Virus record (IMG/VR): IMGVR_UViG_3300030098_007065
Span: 63,203-85,544 of that record
Strand: one strand, 5' to 3'
DNA from: a virus
DNA length: 22,342 nt
Part shown: positions 12,539-19,059 of the stretch, piece by piece
How positions within the stretch are numbered: the first letter of the stretch is position 1
Layout of the letters: each line of letters starts with the position of its first letter
The notes under the pieces: generated by a model
Databases searched by the model: none
What the model was told of the DNA's origin: nothing
The model's input: only the letters and a program-made list of their open reading frames with translations
Made by a program: the position numbers and the translations under genes

Positions 12539-14944
12539 TTATGGTCCAACAGAGATCTTTAAGTCAGTTCCGGAACGCCAGACAACACCCGCAACTTTTG
12601 GATCACTTGTTGGTATACCACAACCAGAGCAATCAGCACTAAGAAAGAGTCTATTAGTATGAAGCATATGACCAGAAACTGCAACAATATCAGAACCTAA
12701 TATTGAAGAATGACAAAAACATGCTCGGCTCGCTCCGGATCCACCACCTGGTCGTGGAGATGATGCGGTACCAACGCCACCAATAGTATTACAAAGCCCA
12801 CCGCCAATAAAACTAAAATTAGTACATATGCAACTTCGCTGACCACCAGCTATAGATGAAAAGCATCCACAGGAGTTTAACTGATTTGCATCTCCACCAA
12901 TAACAACGCTATTTTTTGCACATGTGGTGTGATTACTACCACCACCTATTATACTCAGACAGCCTCCTTTTAAAATAGCATTACAAAAACCACCAACGAG
13001 TGCAGCTTGATCTGTCGTAGTACAGTTAGCAGTACCTCCACCTATAAATGCACAATTTCCTGCTGCAGATAAAGACTGACCACCTACAACTGTAGAGTAA
13101 CAATTACGCGCTACGTTATTGCAACCTCCTACAATGTTTGAAAAACATCCATGAGCTCTATTATTCCTACCACCAACAACTACACTAGTTGATCCACATG
13201 CAGAGTTATTAGTACCGCCGCCTGCAAAAGCACTTGTTCCAACTACATTCGAAAAACCACCAACTACCACTCCATTTTTAGCGTCACCAGTAGTAGTATT
13301 TTTACTACCACCTACAATCACTGCTTGCCTACCACATGTAACAACATTTTCTTCCCCTCCGCCTATAAAGCTTGCTCGAGCACCACCTCCTGTTGCAGGT
13401 ACATTATTTTTATTACCACCAACAATTGTTGAAAAAAGATCTGCTGCTGAAAGAGCAAAACCACCACCGATAAATACACACGACGCTGTAATGTGATTAT
13501 GTTTACCACCTGCAACAGTTCCAGCATCACCTGTAACTTTATTGCCGTCACCACCCCCTATACTGCCATTAGTGCTTGTCACAGTATTAAAGCCACCTCC
13601 TACAATAATGCTACACGTTCCAGAGGAGCTATTACCCTCACCACCACCTACAAAAGATTTACCACCGCATGCACAGTTTCTTAAACCACCAACAACTGTA
13701 TCATAACAACAAGTACTAGCCCCAATATTGCATTCCCCTCCTCCAACGAATCCAATATTCGCAGCTCTATTATTACTTCCTCCTGCAACAGTAGAAAAGC
13801 ATCCGCAATCAGAAGCAATATTACTACAACCTCCACCAATAGTAGAATGGCGCCCACAAATGGAATTTGATTGCCCACCAGTAATAACGCTCTTAGCTCC
13901 ATTAACATTATTACCAACACCACCGCCGATAAAACCGAGTGTAGATCCTACCGAATTAGTATGTCCTCCAACTACAGCACTACCTTCAGAGCCAGCTGTA
14001 TTACACTGACCCCCTCCAATGAATGAACTTAAGCCAGTCGCACTACTCTTCATACCTCCAACAACAACTGAACCACAGTTACCTGAAGCTGTATTGCATT
14101 CACCACCACCAATAAATGAACTTAAACCTGATGCAGTATTTGCACCTCCACTGACAACAGCTGCATATTGTTGACTAGCGCAGTTATCAAAACCACCACC
14201 AACAAAAGCATAATCTGATCTTGCGCATGAACTAAGACCACCTACAGCTGTAGAAAAGTCCGCGTTTGCTTGATTATTCTTACCCCCACCTACAAAAGCT
14301 TGGTTGCCATTAGCTATATTATAAAAACCACCCGCTACAACATCTTGAGAGCCACTAGAACTATTCTTAAACCCTCCTCCTACTGTAGAACAAACACCAC
14401 TAGCGCAATTTAGCCTACCGCCTAAAATACTCGCACTGGCGCCAGACGCATCATTAGCTTGACCACCACCGACAGTTGCACAGCCACCAGACCCGGCCTT
14501 GTTACTAAATCCACCACCTACAGTCGAGCATGCACCACATGCAAAGTTTGATCGACCTCCTCCAATATTAGTATTAGCTTGAGTAGCTGAGTTCTGTTGA
14601 CCGCCGACAACAGAACAACCACCTGTTGCGCTGTTACCAGTTCCACCAACAACAGAGGCTAGAGTACCACTACTTACAATACTCTCACCAATAAACAATC
14701 TTCCTGTAGCACTTAAGTCTCCTACTGTTGATTGAGTTTTTTGAAAGAAATTATTACCCAGTGGAGAGGCTATAGGTCTATCGATTGGCTGACCTGCTGC
14801 TGTTTGGTAAGTTGCACCTGAAAGATAATTTGTAATTGAGCTCAGAGAAGCGCGTCGAGTTTGTGCGTCGTCGACTAATGCTACCTCTTCGGTTCCGGTA
14901 TATGGTATAACGCCTTCATTGAGCTCAGTAATCTTTTTACCCAT
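12539..14944 (-). CDS. Giant cysteine-rich beta-roll fibre protein (YadA-head-like repeats)
   Basis: 801 aa. The N-terminus (KITELNEG...PYTGTEEVALVDD...TRRASLSSITNYLSG, residues 4-43) is the typical virion-attachment start of phage fibres. Residues about 96-759 consist of roughly 42 repeats of 14-17 residues with the pattern S/A-x-V/I-x-GG-x-x-N-x-A-x-G. This is the pattern of left-handed beta-roll heads such as YadA. The last 42 residues (PKVAGVVWRSGTDLKISVGP at the end) form a capping or tip domain. About 40 cysteines sit at the turn positions, which is unusual. It probably trimerises and binds the host surface. It starts at an ATG 5 nt after TAAATA and is followed by a glycosyltransferase gene. 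Confidence 0.8.
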   Translation of the reverse strand: MGKKITELNEGVIPYTGTEEVALVDDAQTRRASLSSITNYLSGATYQTAAGQPIDRPIASPLGNNFFQKTQSTVGDLSATGRLFIGESIVSSGTLASVVGGTGNSATGGCSVVGGQQNSATQANTNIGGGRSNFACGACSTVGGGFSNKAGSGGCATVGGGQANDASGASASILGGRLNCASGVCSTVGGGFKNSSSGSQDVVAGGFYNIANGNQAFVGGGKNNQANADFSTAVGGLSSCARSDYAFVGGGFDNCASQQYAAVVSGGANTASGLSSFIGGGECNTASGNCGSVVVGGMKSSATGLSSFIGGGQCNTAGSEGSAVVGGHTNSVGSTLGFIGGGVGNNVNGAKSVITGGQSNSICGRHSTIGGGCSNIASDCGCFSTVAGGSNNRAANIGFVGGGECNIGASTCCYDTVVGGLRNCACGGKSFVGGGEGNSSSGTCSIIVGGGFNTVTSTNGSIGGGDGNKVTGDAGTVAGGKHNHITASCVFIGGGFALSAADLFSTIVGGNKNNVPATGGGARASFIGGGEENVVTCGRQAVIVGGSKNTTTGDAKNGVVVGGFSNVVGTSAFAGGGTNNSACGSTSVVVGGRNNRAHGCFSNIVGGCNNVARNCYSTVVGGQSLSAAGNCAFIGGGTANCTTTDQAALVGGFCNAILKGGCLSIIGGGSNHTTCAKNSVVIGGDANQLNSCGCFSSIAGGQRSCICTNFSFIGGGLCNTIGGVGTASSPRPGGGSGASRACFCHSSILGSDIVAVSGHMLHTNRLFLSADCSGCGIPTSDPKVAGVVWRSGTDLKISVGP
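12668..14659 (-). repeat. About 42 degenerate in-frame repeats of 42-51 bp encoding a beta-roll
   Basis: Each unit encodes 14-17 residues centred on GG followed by a turn with Asn, Ala, Gly and often Cys. Units starting S-F-I/V-GGG tend to alternate with units starting S-V-V/I-x-GG, giving a higher-order period of about 30 residues from about unit 11 onward. No two units are identical at DNA level, so this is an old array and not a fresh expansion. Confidence 0.8.
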
Positions 14945-14949
14945 ATGTA

Positions 14950-14955
14950 TATTTA
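14950..14955 (-). promoter_or_regulatory. Late-type promoter element TAAATA
   Basis: Minus-strand TAAATAAATA ends 5 nt before the ATG at 14944 of the fibre gene. Confidence 0.65.
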
Positions 14956-14956
14956 T

Positions 14957-15196
14957 TTACTTCGGCGCTTTTAGCCTGCAACAAATAGCAATAACTATTG
15001 CAAAAATTCCAGAGAATAGTAAATGTTTCTTAAATCCATCAACCGTTGTGCAAAGGCTATTGAAGTCTGTAGCTTTATTTCCACTGACTTGAATAGCCTC
15101 TAACGAAAGCTTTAATTCTTCCGCGCAAGTATAGCCTCTTATAACAAAAGTTAAGATTATAGCAGATAGAATATATACTAGATACCTTGGTTTCAT
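14957..15196 (-). CDS. Small two-helix membrane protein, possible lysis-cassette member
   Basis: 79 aa with two hydrophobic segments, residues about 5-19 (YLVYILSAIILTFVI) and 59-73 (LLFSGIFAIVIAICC), separated by a polar loop with two Cys. The start overlaps the stop of the upstream gene as ATGA, so translation is coupled. The pairing with a holin-like protein suggests an antiholin, a second holin or a spanin-like factor, but no family is recognised. Confidence 0.6.
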   Translation of the reverse strand: MKPRYLVYILSAIILTFVIRGYTCAEELKLSLEAIQVSGNKATDFNSLCTTVDGFKKHLLFSGIFAIVIAICCRLKAPK

Positions 15197-15510
15197 TTTT
15201 TAAGAATTTTTTCGGGACTATCAGCGAATTTTTTACCAAGTTTAACAATACCTGCTATTACTTCTGGGGAGATAACACCAATAATACCGTAGGTAACAGC
15301 TTTATAAAGAGACGAGATTTCTGTTTGCTCTAGTATAAACCATGCTATACCTGCTGAAAGACCAGCAGTAAATATCTTTTTAAGTTGTTGTCCCCAAGTA
15401 TAATTATTTTCTCCAGATAGTAGACGAGCAAGCATCGCGCCAGCACCGATCAAAGGTACGACCCAGCCTCCTTGGAGGAACTCTTTTAGCAGGGATTTTT
15501 CAGGTTCCAT
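15193..15510 (-). CDS. Putative holin (small multi-span membrane protein)
   Basis: 105 aa with three likely membrane segments: about 15-31 (GWVVPLIGAGAMLARLL), 47-60 (FTAGLSAGIAWFIL) and 71-90 (AVTYGIIGVISPEVIAGIVK). A Lys-rich C-terminal tail ends in KKILKK. Size, number of spans and charged tail fit holins of the LydA or lambda-S type, which open the inner membrane at lysis. No endolysin gene lies next to it in this window, so the role is inferred from shape alone. It is followed by the overlapping 79-aa membrane gene. It has the full T4 consensus TATAAATA upstream. Confidence 0.55.
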   Translation of the reverse strand: MEPEKSLLKEFLQGGWVVPLIGAGAMLARLLSGENNYTWGQQLKKIFTAGLSAGIAWFILEQTEISSLYKAVTYGIIGVISPEVIAGIVKLGKKFADSPEKILKK

Positions 15511-15516
15511 TTTATA

Positions 15517-15524
15517 TATTTATA
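15517..15524 (-). promoter_or_regulatory. Full T4-type late promoter TATAAATA
   Basis: The minus strand reads TATAAATA, ending 6 nt before the ATG at 15510. It is the best match to the T4 late consensus in the window. Confidence 0.72.
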
Positions 15525-15563
15525 TTAAAATCTGCGTAGTTCTAGAGAGTTGTAAATTTATTA

Positions 15564-15590
15564 TTGATTTATAATTATTCCGTATATAAT
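15564..15590 (+). promoter_or_regulatory. Sigma70-like promoter with 15-bp spacer (probable early/middle class)
   Basis: TTGATT (15564-15569), 15 bp, TATAAT (15585-15590), then AT-TAGATAG running into the GTG at 15599. The same elements, spacer and TAGATAG tail occur before guaC at 17117. There are only 8 nt between TATAAT and the start codon, so the transcript would have almost no leader. Confidence 0.5.
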
Positions 15591-15598
15591 ATTAGATA

Positions 15599-16324
15599 GT
15601 GAAGATAAAGTTTGATGAAGCGTCTCATACTTATACGCATAAAGATACAAAAGAAAAGTTTATTTCAGTAACTACTCTACTTGGCAAATACAAACAACCT
15701 TTTGATAGAGAAGGTCATTCTAAAAGAGTAGCTGATAGAGAAGGAGTATCGCAGGAGCTTGTTTTAGAAATGTGGGAAAAGGAAAAGGTACGAGCTTGCA
15801 ACCGCGGTACAGATATTCATAAGATCTTAGAAGATTATATTAGCTTTGGTGATGTTAAAGATAACTATGGGTGGTTATGTAAATCATATGATAAAGCTGC
15901 TGAGCGATCTATAGATTCATTTAAAAATGTATTATGTGAGAATCTTTTATATGATGAGGAATATAAGGTGGCTGGTACAGCTGATCTTATCTATGAACAT
16001 AAAAATGAGTTTACTATAGGTGACTTTAAAACTAATAAACGATTCAGATTTAGTTCTCCATTTAGCGAAAGATTAAAGGATCCAGTAAGTCATTTACATA
16101 ACTGCGAGTTTAATTTATATGGATTGCAGCTATCTATGTATGCTTATCTCTACGAGAGAATGACTAGTAAGAGATGTAGAAAATGTGTTATCTATTATTT
16201 GAAAGATGATAGATTTTTGTCTTATCATGTAAACTATATGAAAGCAGAAGTAGAAGCTATCTTAGCTAGTATGCAACAGAGCGGAGCAGAAGTCCCAGTT
16301 AACAATATCGAAAAAATTGCTTAA
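15599..16324 (+). CDS. PD-(D/E)XK nuclease (RecB/Cas4-like)
   Basis: 241 aa. The motifs appear in the order of RecB-family nucleases: NRGTDIHKILED with H74, AGTADL with D129, IGDFKTNK with D142 and K144 as the D-x-K catalytic strand, and YGLQLSMYAYL with the Q-x-x-x-Y helix (Q177, Y181). It probably acts as an exonuclease or flap nuclease in phage recombination or repair, or degrades host DNA. The GTG start follows its promoter by 8 nt; no ATG precedes it in frame. The last 63 bp overlap the 3' end of the convergent superoxide dismutase gene. Confidence 0.87.
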   Translation: MKIKFDEASHTYTHKDTKEKFISVTTLLGKYKQPFDREGHSKRVADREGVSQELVLEMWEKEKVRACNRGTDIHKILEDYISFGDVKDNYGWLCKSYDKAAERSIDSFKNVLCENLLYDEEYKVAGTADLIYEHKNEFTIGDFKTNKRFRFSSPFSERLKDPVSHLHNCEFNLYGLQLSMYAYLYERMTSKRCRKCVIYYLKDDRFLSYHVNYMKAEVEAILASMQQSGAEVPVNNIEKIA

Positions 16325-16888
16325 CCATTCTTTTCTTTTAGGACCATACATTAGATAATAACTATGCTCCCATACATCAACACCGAGAATAGGCTTACCT
16401 AAATTAAACATTAAAGGATTATCTTGATTAGGTGTTCTTACTAAATCTAATTTATCATTTTTCTCTACCAACCATCCCCAGCCAGAACCAAACTGCCCAG
16501 CTGCATTATCAATAAATTCTTTTTTAAACTTTGAAAAAGTACCAAATCGTTTTAGTATTCTATCTTTTATTTCTCCATTAAAGTCACTACCCCCAGGCTT
16601 CATCATATTAAAAAACAGCTGATGGTTATAAGCTCCACCGGCATTATCTTTTATATGATCATTATATTTTGATATCTCTTTAACTAATTCAACTAAGGCT
16701 GGCTTTCTCTTACTACTCATAGCAGTATTAAGCTTTTTAACATACCCCTTATAATGATCATTATAATGAAAATCGGTAGTTTGTCTATTAACTATGGGTT
16801 CTAAAGCATTTAAAGAATAAGGCAAGACTATAGGTTTATATGTACTTACTTCTTCTAAAAGCAAATCTACTTGATTTAAGAACTTCAT
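16262..16888 (-). CDS. Superoxide dismutase, Mn-type of the Fe/Mn family
   Basis: 208 aa, about the usual length with a 15-residue N-terminal extension; no signal peptide. It converts superoxide to oxygen and hydrogen peroxide. All four metal ligands are present: H41 (DFHYNDHYKGYV), H89 (GGAYNHQLFF), D171 and H175 (VDVWEHSYY). Gateway residues H45 and Y49 are present too. The pair GG at 84-85 and Q155 (TPNQDNPLM) matches Mn enzymes, where Fe enzymes usually have Gln at the first site. VNWDF near the end is the family C-terminus. It lies inside the region overlapping the nuclease gene, so the 63-bp overlap is real. A late element 6 nt before the ATG predicts expression with the virion genes. 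It is a rare cargo gene for a phage. Confidence 0.95.
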   Translation of the reverse strand: MKFLNQVDLLLEEVSTYKPIVLPYSLNALEPIVNRQTTDFHYNDHYKGYVKKLNTAMSSKRKPALVELVKEISKYNDHIKDNAGGAYNHQLFFNMMKPGGSDFNGEIKDRILKRFGTFSKFKKEFIDNAAGQFGSGWGWLVEKNDKLDLVRTPNQDNPLMFNLGKPILGVDVWEHSYYLMYGPKRKEWLSNFFDIVNWDFCSALLHTS

Positions 16889-16894
16889 TGATTA

Positions 16895-16900
16895 TATTTA
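16895..16900 (-). promoter_or_regulatory. Late-type promoter element TAAATA, leftward half of a divergent pair
   Basis: Minus-strand ATAAATA ends 6 nt before the ATG at 16888 (superoxide dismutase). The plus-strand partner lies 5 nt away at 16906-16911. Confidence 0.65.
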
Positions 16901-16905
16901 TTAAA

Positions 16906-16911
16906 TAAATA
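16906..16911 (+). promoter_or_regulatory. Late-type promoter element TAAATA, rightward half of a divergent pair
   Basis: Plus-strand AAATAAATA ends 5 nt before the ATG at 16917. It forms a near-palindrome, TATTTATTAAATAAATA, with the leftward copy. Confidence 0.65.
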
Positions 16912-16916
16912 GCGAT

Positions 16917-17120
16917 ATGAAACGAAATTCTTTACTCAAAAAGTTTGATAAGCAAACAGCAGACTTATGGGAACAGCTTTACAAGATGAAAGACCTTTTA
17001 GAAAGTTCAGATGATTTTGAACTTTCAGACTTAGGAAATCGATTTTTAGATCAAATAGCTGAAATTATTGAAGAAGGTGATATTAAACTTGAAGATATAA
17101 GAGATCAAATAATAGGTTGA
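16917..17120 (+). CDS. Small hypothetical acidic helical protein
   Basis: 67 aa (MKRNSLLKKFDKQTADLW...). After a basic N-terminus of about 12 residues the rest is Asp/Glu/Leu-rich and looks all-helical. It has no Cys and no membrane segment. The late element 5 nt upstream supports both the start and real expression. The guaC promoter overlaps its last codon and stop. I do not recognise it. Confidence 0.65.
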   Translation: MKRNSLLKKFDKQTADLWEQLYKMKDLLESSDDFELSDLGNRFLDQIAEIIEEGDIKLEDIRDQIIG

Positions 17121-17143
17121 AAATATTTAATATGCACTATAAT
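17117..17143 (+). promoter_or_regulatory. Sigma70-like promoter with 15-bp spacer for the guaC operon
   Basis: TTGAAA (17117-17122), 15 bp, TATAAT (17138-17143), then TAGATAG and the guaC ATG at 17153. It has the same layout as at 15564-15590. Only 9 nt separate TATAAT from the ATG. Confidence 0.52.
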
Positions 17144-17152
17144 TAGATAGGC

Positions 17153-18205
17153 ATGAGAATAGAAACTGAACTTAAGTACGATTTTGATGACGTACTTATC
17201 CGTCCTAAGCGATCGACTTTAAAATCAAGAAAAGAAGTTGATTTGCATAGATCATATAAGTTTAAACATGGCGGAACGTATTTTGGCATTCCTATTATGG
17301 CTGCTAATATGGATGGGGTAGGAACTTTAGATGTTTCAAAAGAGATAGGAGATTTAGGATTATTTACTTGCTTAAGAAAATCTTTAAGTGAAAAATTTCT
17401 CATTAAGGAATTAAAAGCTACCGAAGGTAATAATCTTGCAGTTACTGTAGGTAGAAATAAGGATGACCTACAAAAGCTCAAGAGAATAGTTAAAGAGCTT
17501 TCACCTTGTTATAAATTAAAATATATATGCGTTGATGTAGCAAATGGTTATAGTCAGAGTTTTGTTGATTTTATTAAAGAAGTAAGAGATGAAATACCTT
17601 ATGCCAATATTATAGCAGGTAATGTGGTTACTGGAGAGATGGTTGAAGAGCTTTTACTAGCCGGTGCTGATATTATTAAAGTTGGTATTGGATCTGGAAG
17701 TGTATGTACAACGCGAATTAAAACTGGAGTAGGTTATCCTCAATTTAGTAGTATTGCTGAATGCGCTGATGCTGCTCATGGTCTTAACGGTCATATAGTA
17801 GCTGATGGGGGTTGTACTTCTCCTGGTGATGTAGCAAAAGCTTTTGGTGCTGGAGCTGATTTTGTTATGCTCGGTTCAATGTTAGCCGGCTGTAAAGAAG
17901 GAGGTGGTAAAATAGTTAAAATTGACGGTAAAGAATATGTAGAGTTCTATGGAATGAGTAGTAAAGTCGCTAATGAAAAACATAATGGCGGTCTTAAAGA
18001 TTATAGGACTTCAGAAGGTAGAAGAGTTCTACTACCCTATAGAGGAGAAATTAAGAACGTAGTACAAGATATTCTAGGAGGTTTAAGAAGTACATGTACT
18101 TACGTTGGAGCTAATCAACTTAGACATCTTAGCAAATGCGCAACGTTTATAAGATGTACAAATACTCATAGTAAAATATATGAAGCTAATACTTTAGAAA
18201 TATAA
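17153..18205 (+). CDS. guaC: GMP reductase
   Basis: 350 aa against 347 in E. coli GuaC, collinear over the full length and without the CBS domains of IMP dehydrogenase. It reduces GMP to IMP with NADPH and releases ammonia, moving guanine nucleotides back towards the adenine branch. It starts MRIETELKYDFDDVLIRPKR, then has IPIMAANMDGVGT, AGNVVTGEM, the active loop GIGSGSVCTTR with catalytic C185 and T187, VADGGCTSPGDVAKAFGAGADFVMLG and FYGMSS. DILGGLRSTCTYVGA near the C-terminus is the GuaC form. It is the first gene of a four-gene operon; its stop overlaps the next start as TAATG. The promoter class suggests expression before the late genes. Confidence 0.95.
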   Translation: MRIETELKYDFDDVLIRPKRSTLKSRKEVDLHRSYKFKHGGTYFGIPIMAANMDGVGTLDVSKEIGDLGLFTCLRKSLSEKFLIKELKATEGNNLAVTVGRNKDDLQKLKRIVKELSPCYKLKYICVDVANGYSQSFVDFIKEVRDEIPYANIIAGNVVTGEMVEELLLAGADIIKVGIGSGSVCTTRIKTGVGYPQFSSIAECADAAHGLNGHIVADGGCTSPGDVAKAFGAGADFVMLGSMLAGCKEGGGKIVKIDGKEYVEFYGMSSKVANEKHNGGLKDYRTSEGRRVLLPYRGEIKNVVQDILGGLRSTCTYVGANQLRHLSKCATFIRCTNTHSKIYEANTLEI

Positions 18206-19059
18206 TGAAAAAGATACTTATACTCGGATATGGATACGTTGGGGGATACCTCTACAGCAAATTAAAAAAAGATAATGATGTAGAAATTGTAAGAAGAGAA
18301 TTTTTAGACTATACTAACGCTAACGATCTAATAAAATATCTTTGTAGTTCTAAATTTGATTATGTTATTAATGCTTTTGGTTTTACTGGTAGACCGAATG
18401 TTGATCAAGGTGAACTAGAGCCTGAATTATGTTATGAGTTAAATACTTTTGCTCCTTTAAGAGTTAGTACTATATGTCAGTGCTTAGGTATAAATTATAT
18501 TCATATTTCTTCAGGGTGTATTTATACAGGATACGACAAGCCTTATGAAGAAGATGATATTCCTAATTTTGGTTTTCATGATGAAGAATCTTCTACCTAT
18601 TCTAAAAGCAAACACGCGTATGAGCTAGGATGTGATTATGGTCTAATTTTTAGAGTAAGAATGCCATTTTGCGATAAGCTTCATGAAAGATCATATCTAA
18701 CTAAAATTAAAAAATATGATAACTTAATCAATTTAACTAACTCTAAAACTTATATACCTTCACTAACTCAATTTGTAAGTGAGTTTATTGCTTCAGGGCA
18801 GGAAGCAAAAGAAAAAGATATAATTAATTTTGTTCAACCTGAACCACTCCGTACAGATGATATTGTATCGCTAATGAAAACTTATAATCTTGGTAACAGT
18901 AACTGGGAATGGGTACAGTTTGAAGAATTAAATTGTAGAGCAAATAGATCTAATTGCGTATTAGATACTTCAAAGATAGGATCAAAGTATGGATTTTATC
19001 CAATAAAGGAAGAGGTTGCTATTCGCGGTGCATTGAATAAGATAATAAAGGATGAATAA
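18205..19059 (+). CDS. NDP-4-keto-6-deoxyglucose 3,5-epimerase/4-reductase-like SDR (UER1/RmlD type)
   Basis: 284 aa, extended short-chain dehydrogenase. The NAD(P)-binding start is LILGYGYVGG (G8, G10, G13) and the catalytic pair is Y132-x-x-x-K136 (TYSKSKHAYE). Several phrases recall the bifunctional plant UER1/RHM C-terminal enzyme, also known in giant viruses, more than bacterial RmlD: VINAFGFTGRPNVD (54-67), SSGCIYTGYDKPYEEDDIPNF, and FRVRMPFCDKL...LTKIKKYDNLINLTNS. That enzyme turns the 4-keto-6-deoxy product of the dehydratase into an L-rhamnose nucleotide without a separate RmlC. The matching 4,6-dehydratase is two genes downstream. RmlD-only reductase activity remains possible. It overlaps guaC by 1 nt and the next gene by 8 nt. 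Confidence 0.83.
   Translation: MKKILILGYGYVGGYLYSKLKKDNDVEIVRREFLDYTNANDLIKYLCSSKFDYVINAFGFTGRPNVDQGELEPELCYELNTFAPLRVSTICQCLGINYIHISSGCIYTGYDKPYEEDDIPNFGFHDEESSTYSKSKHAYELGCDYGLIFRVRMPFCDKLHERSYLTKIKKYDNLINLTNSKTYIPSLTQFVSEFIASGQEAKEKDIINFVQPEPLRTDDIVSLMKTYNLGNSNWEWVQFEELNCRANRSNCVLDTSKIGSKYGFYPIKEEVAIRGALNKIIKDE

Noticed and set aside
12668-14659. Repeat array considered as CRISPR or as a diversity-generating retroelement target
   Set aside because: Units are short, degenerate and in frame, and encode a clear beta-roll pattern. There are no constant repeats with unique spacers, and no reverse transcriptase or template repeat is seen in the window.
16262-16324. The SOD/nuclease overlap as a frameshift or assembly error
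   Set aside because: The SOD frame carries the conserved VNWDF end inside the overlap, and the nuclease frame runs to a normal stop without disruption.
17153-18205. IMP dehydrogenase as alternative call
   Set aside because: Length, absence of CBS domains and full collinearity with E. coli GuaC, including its N- and C-terminal phrases, favour GMP reductase.
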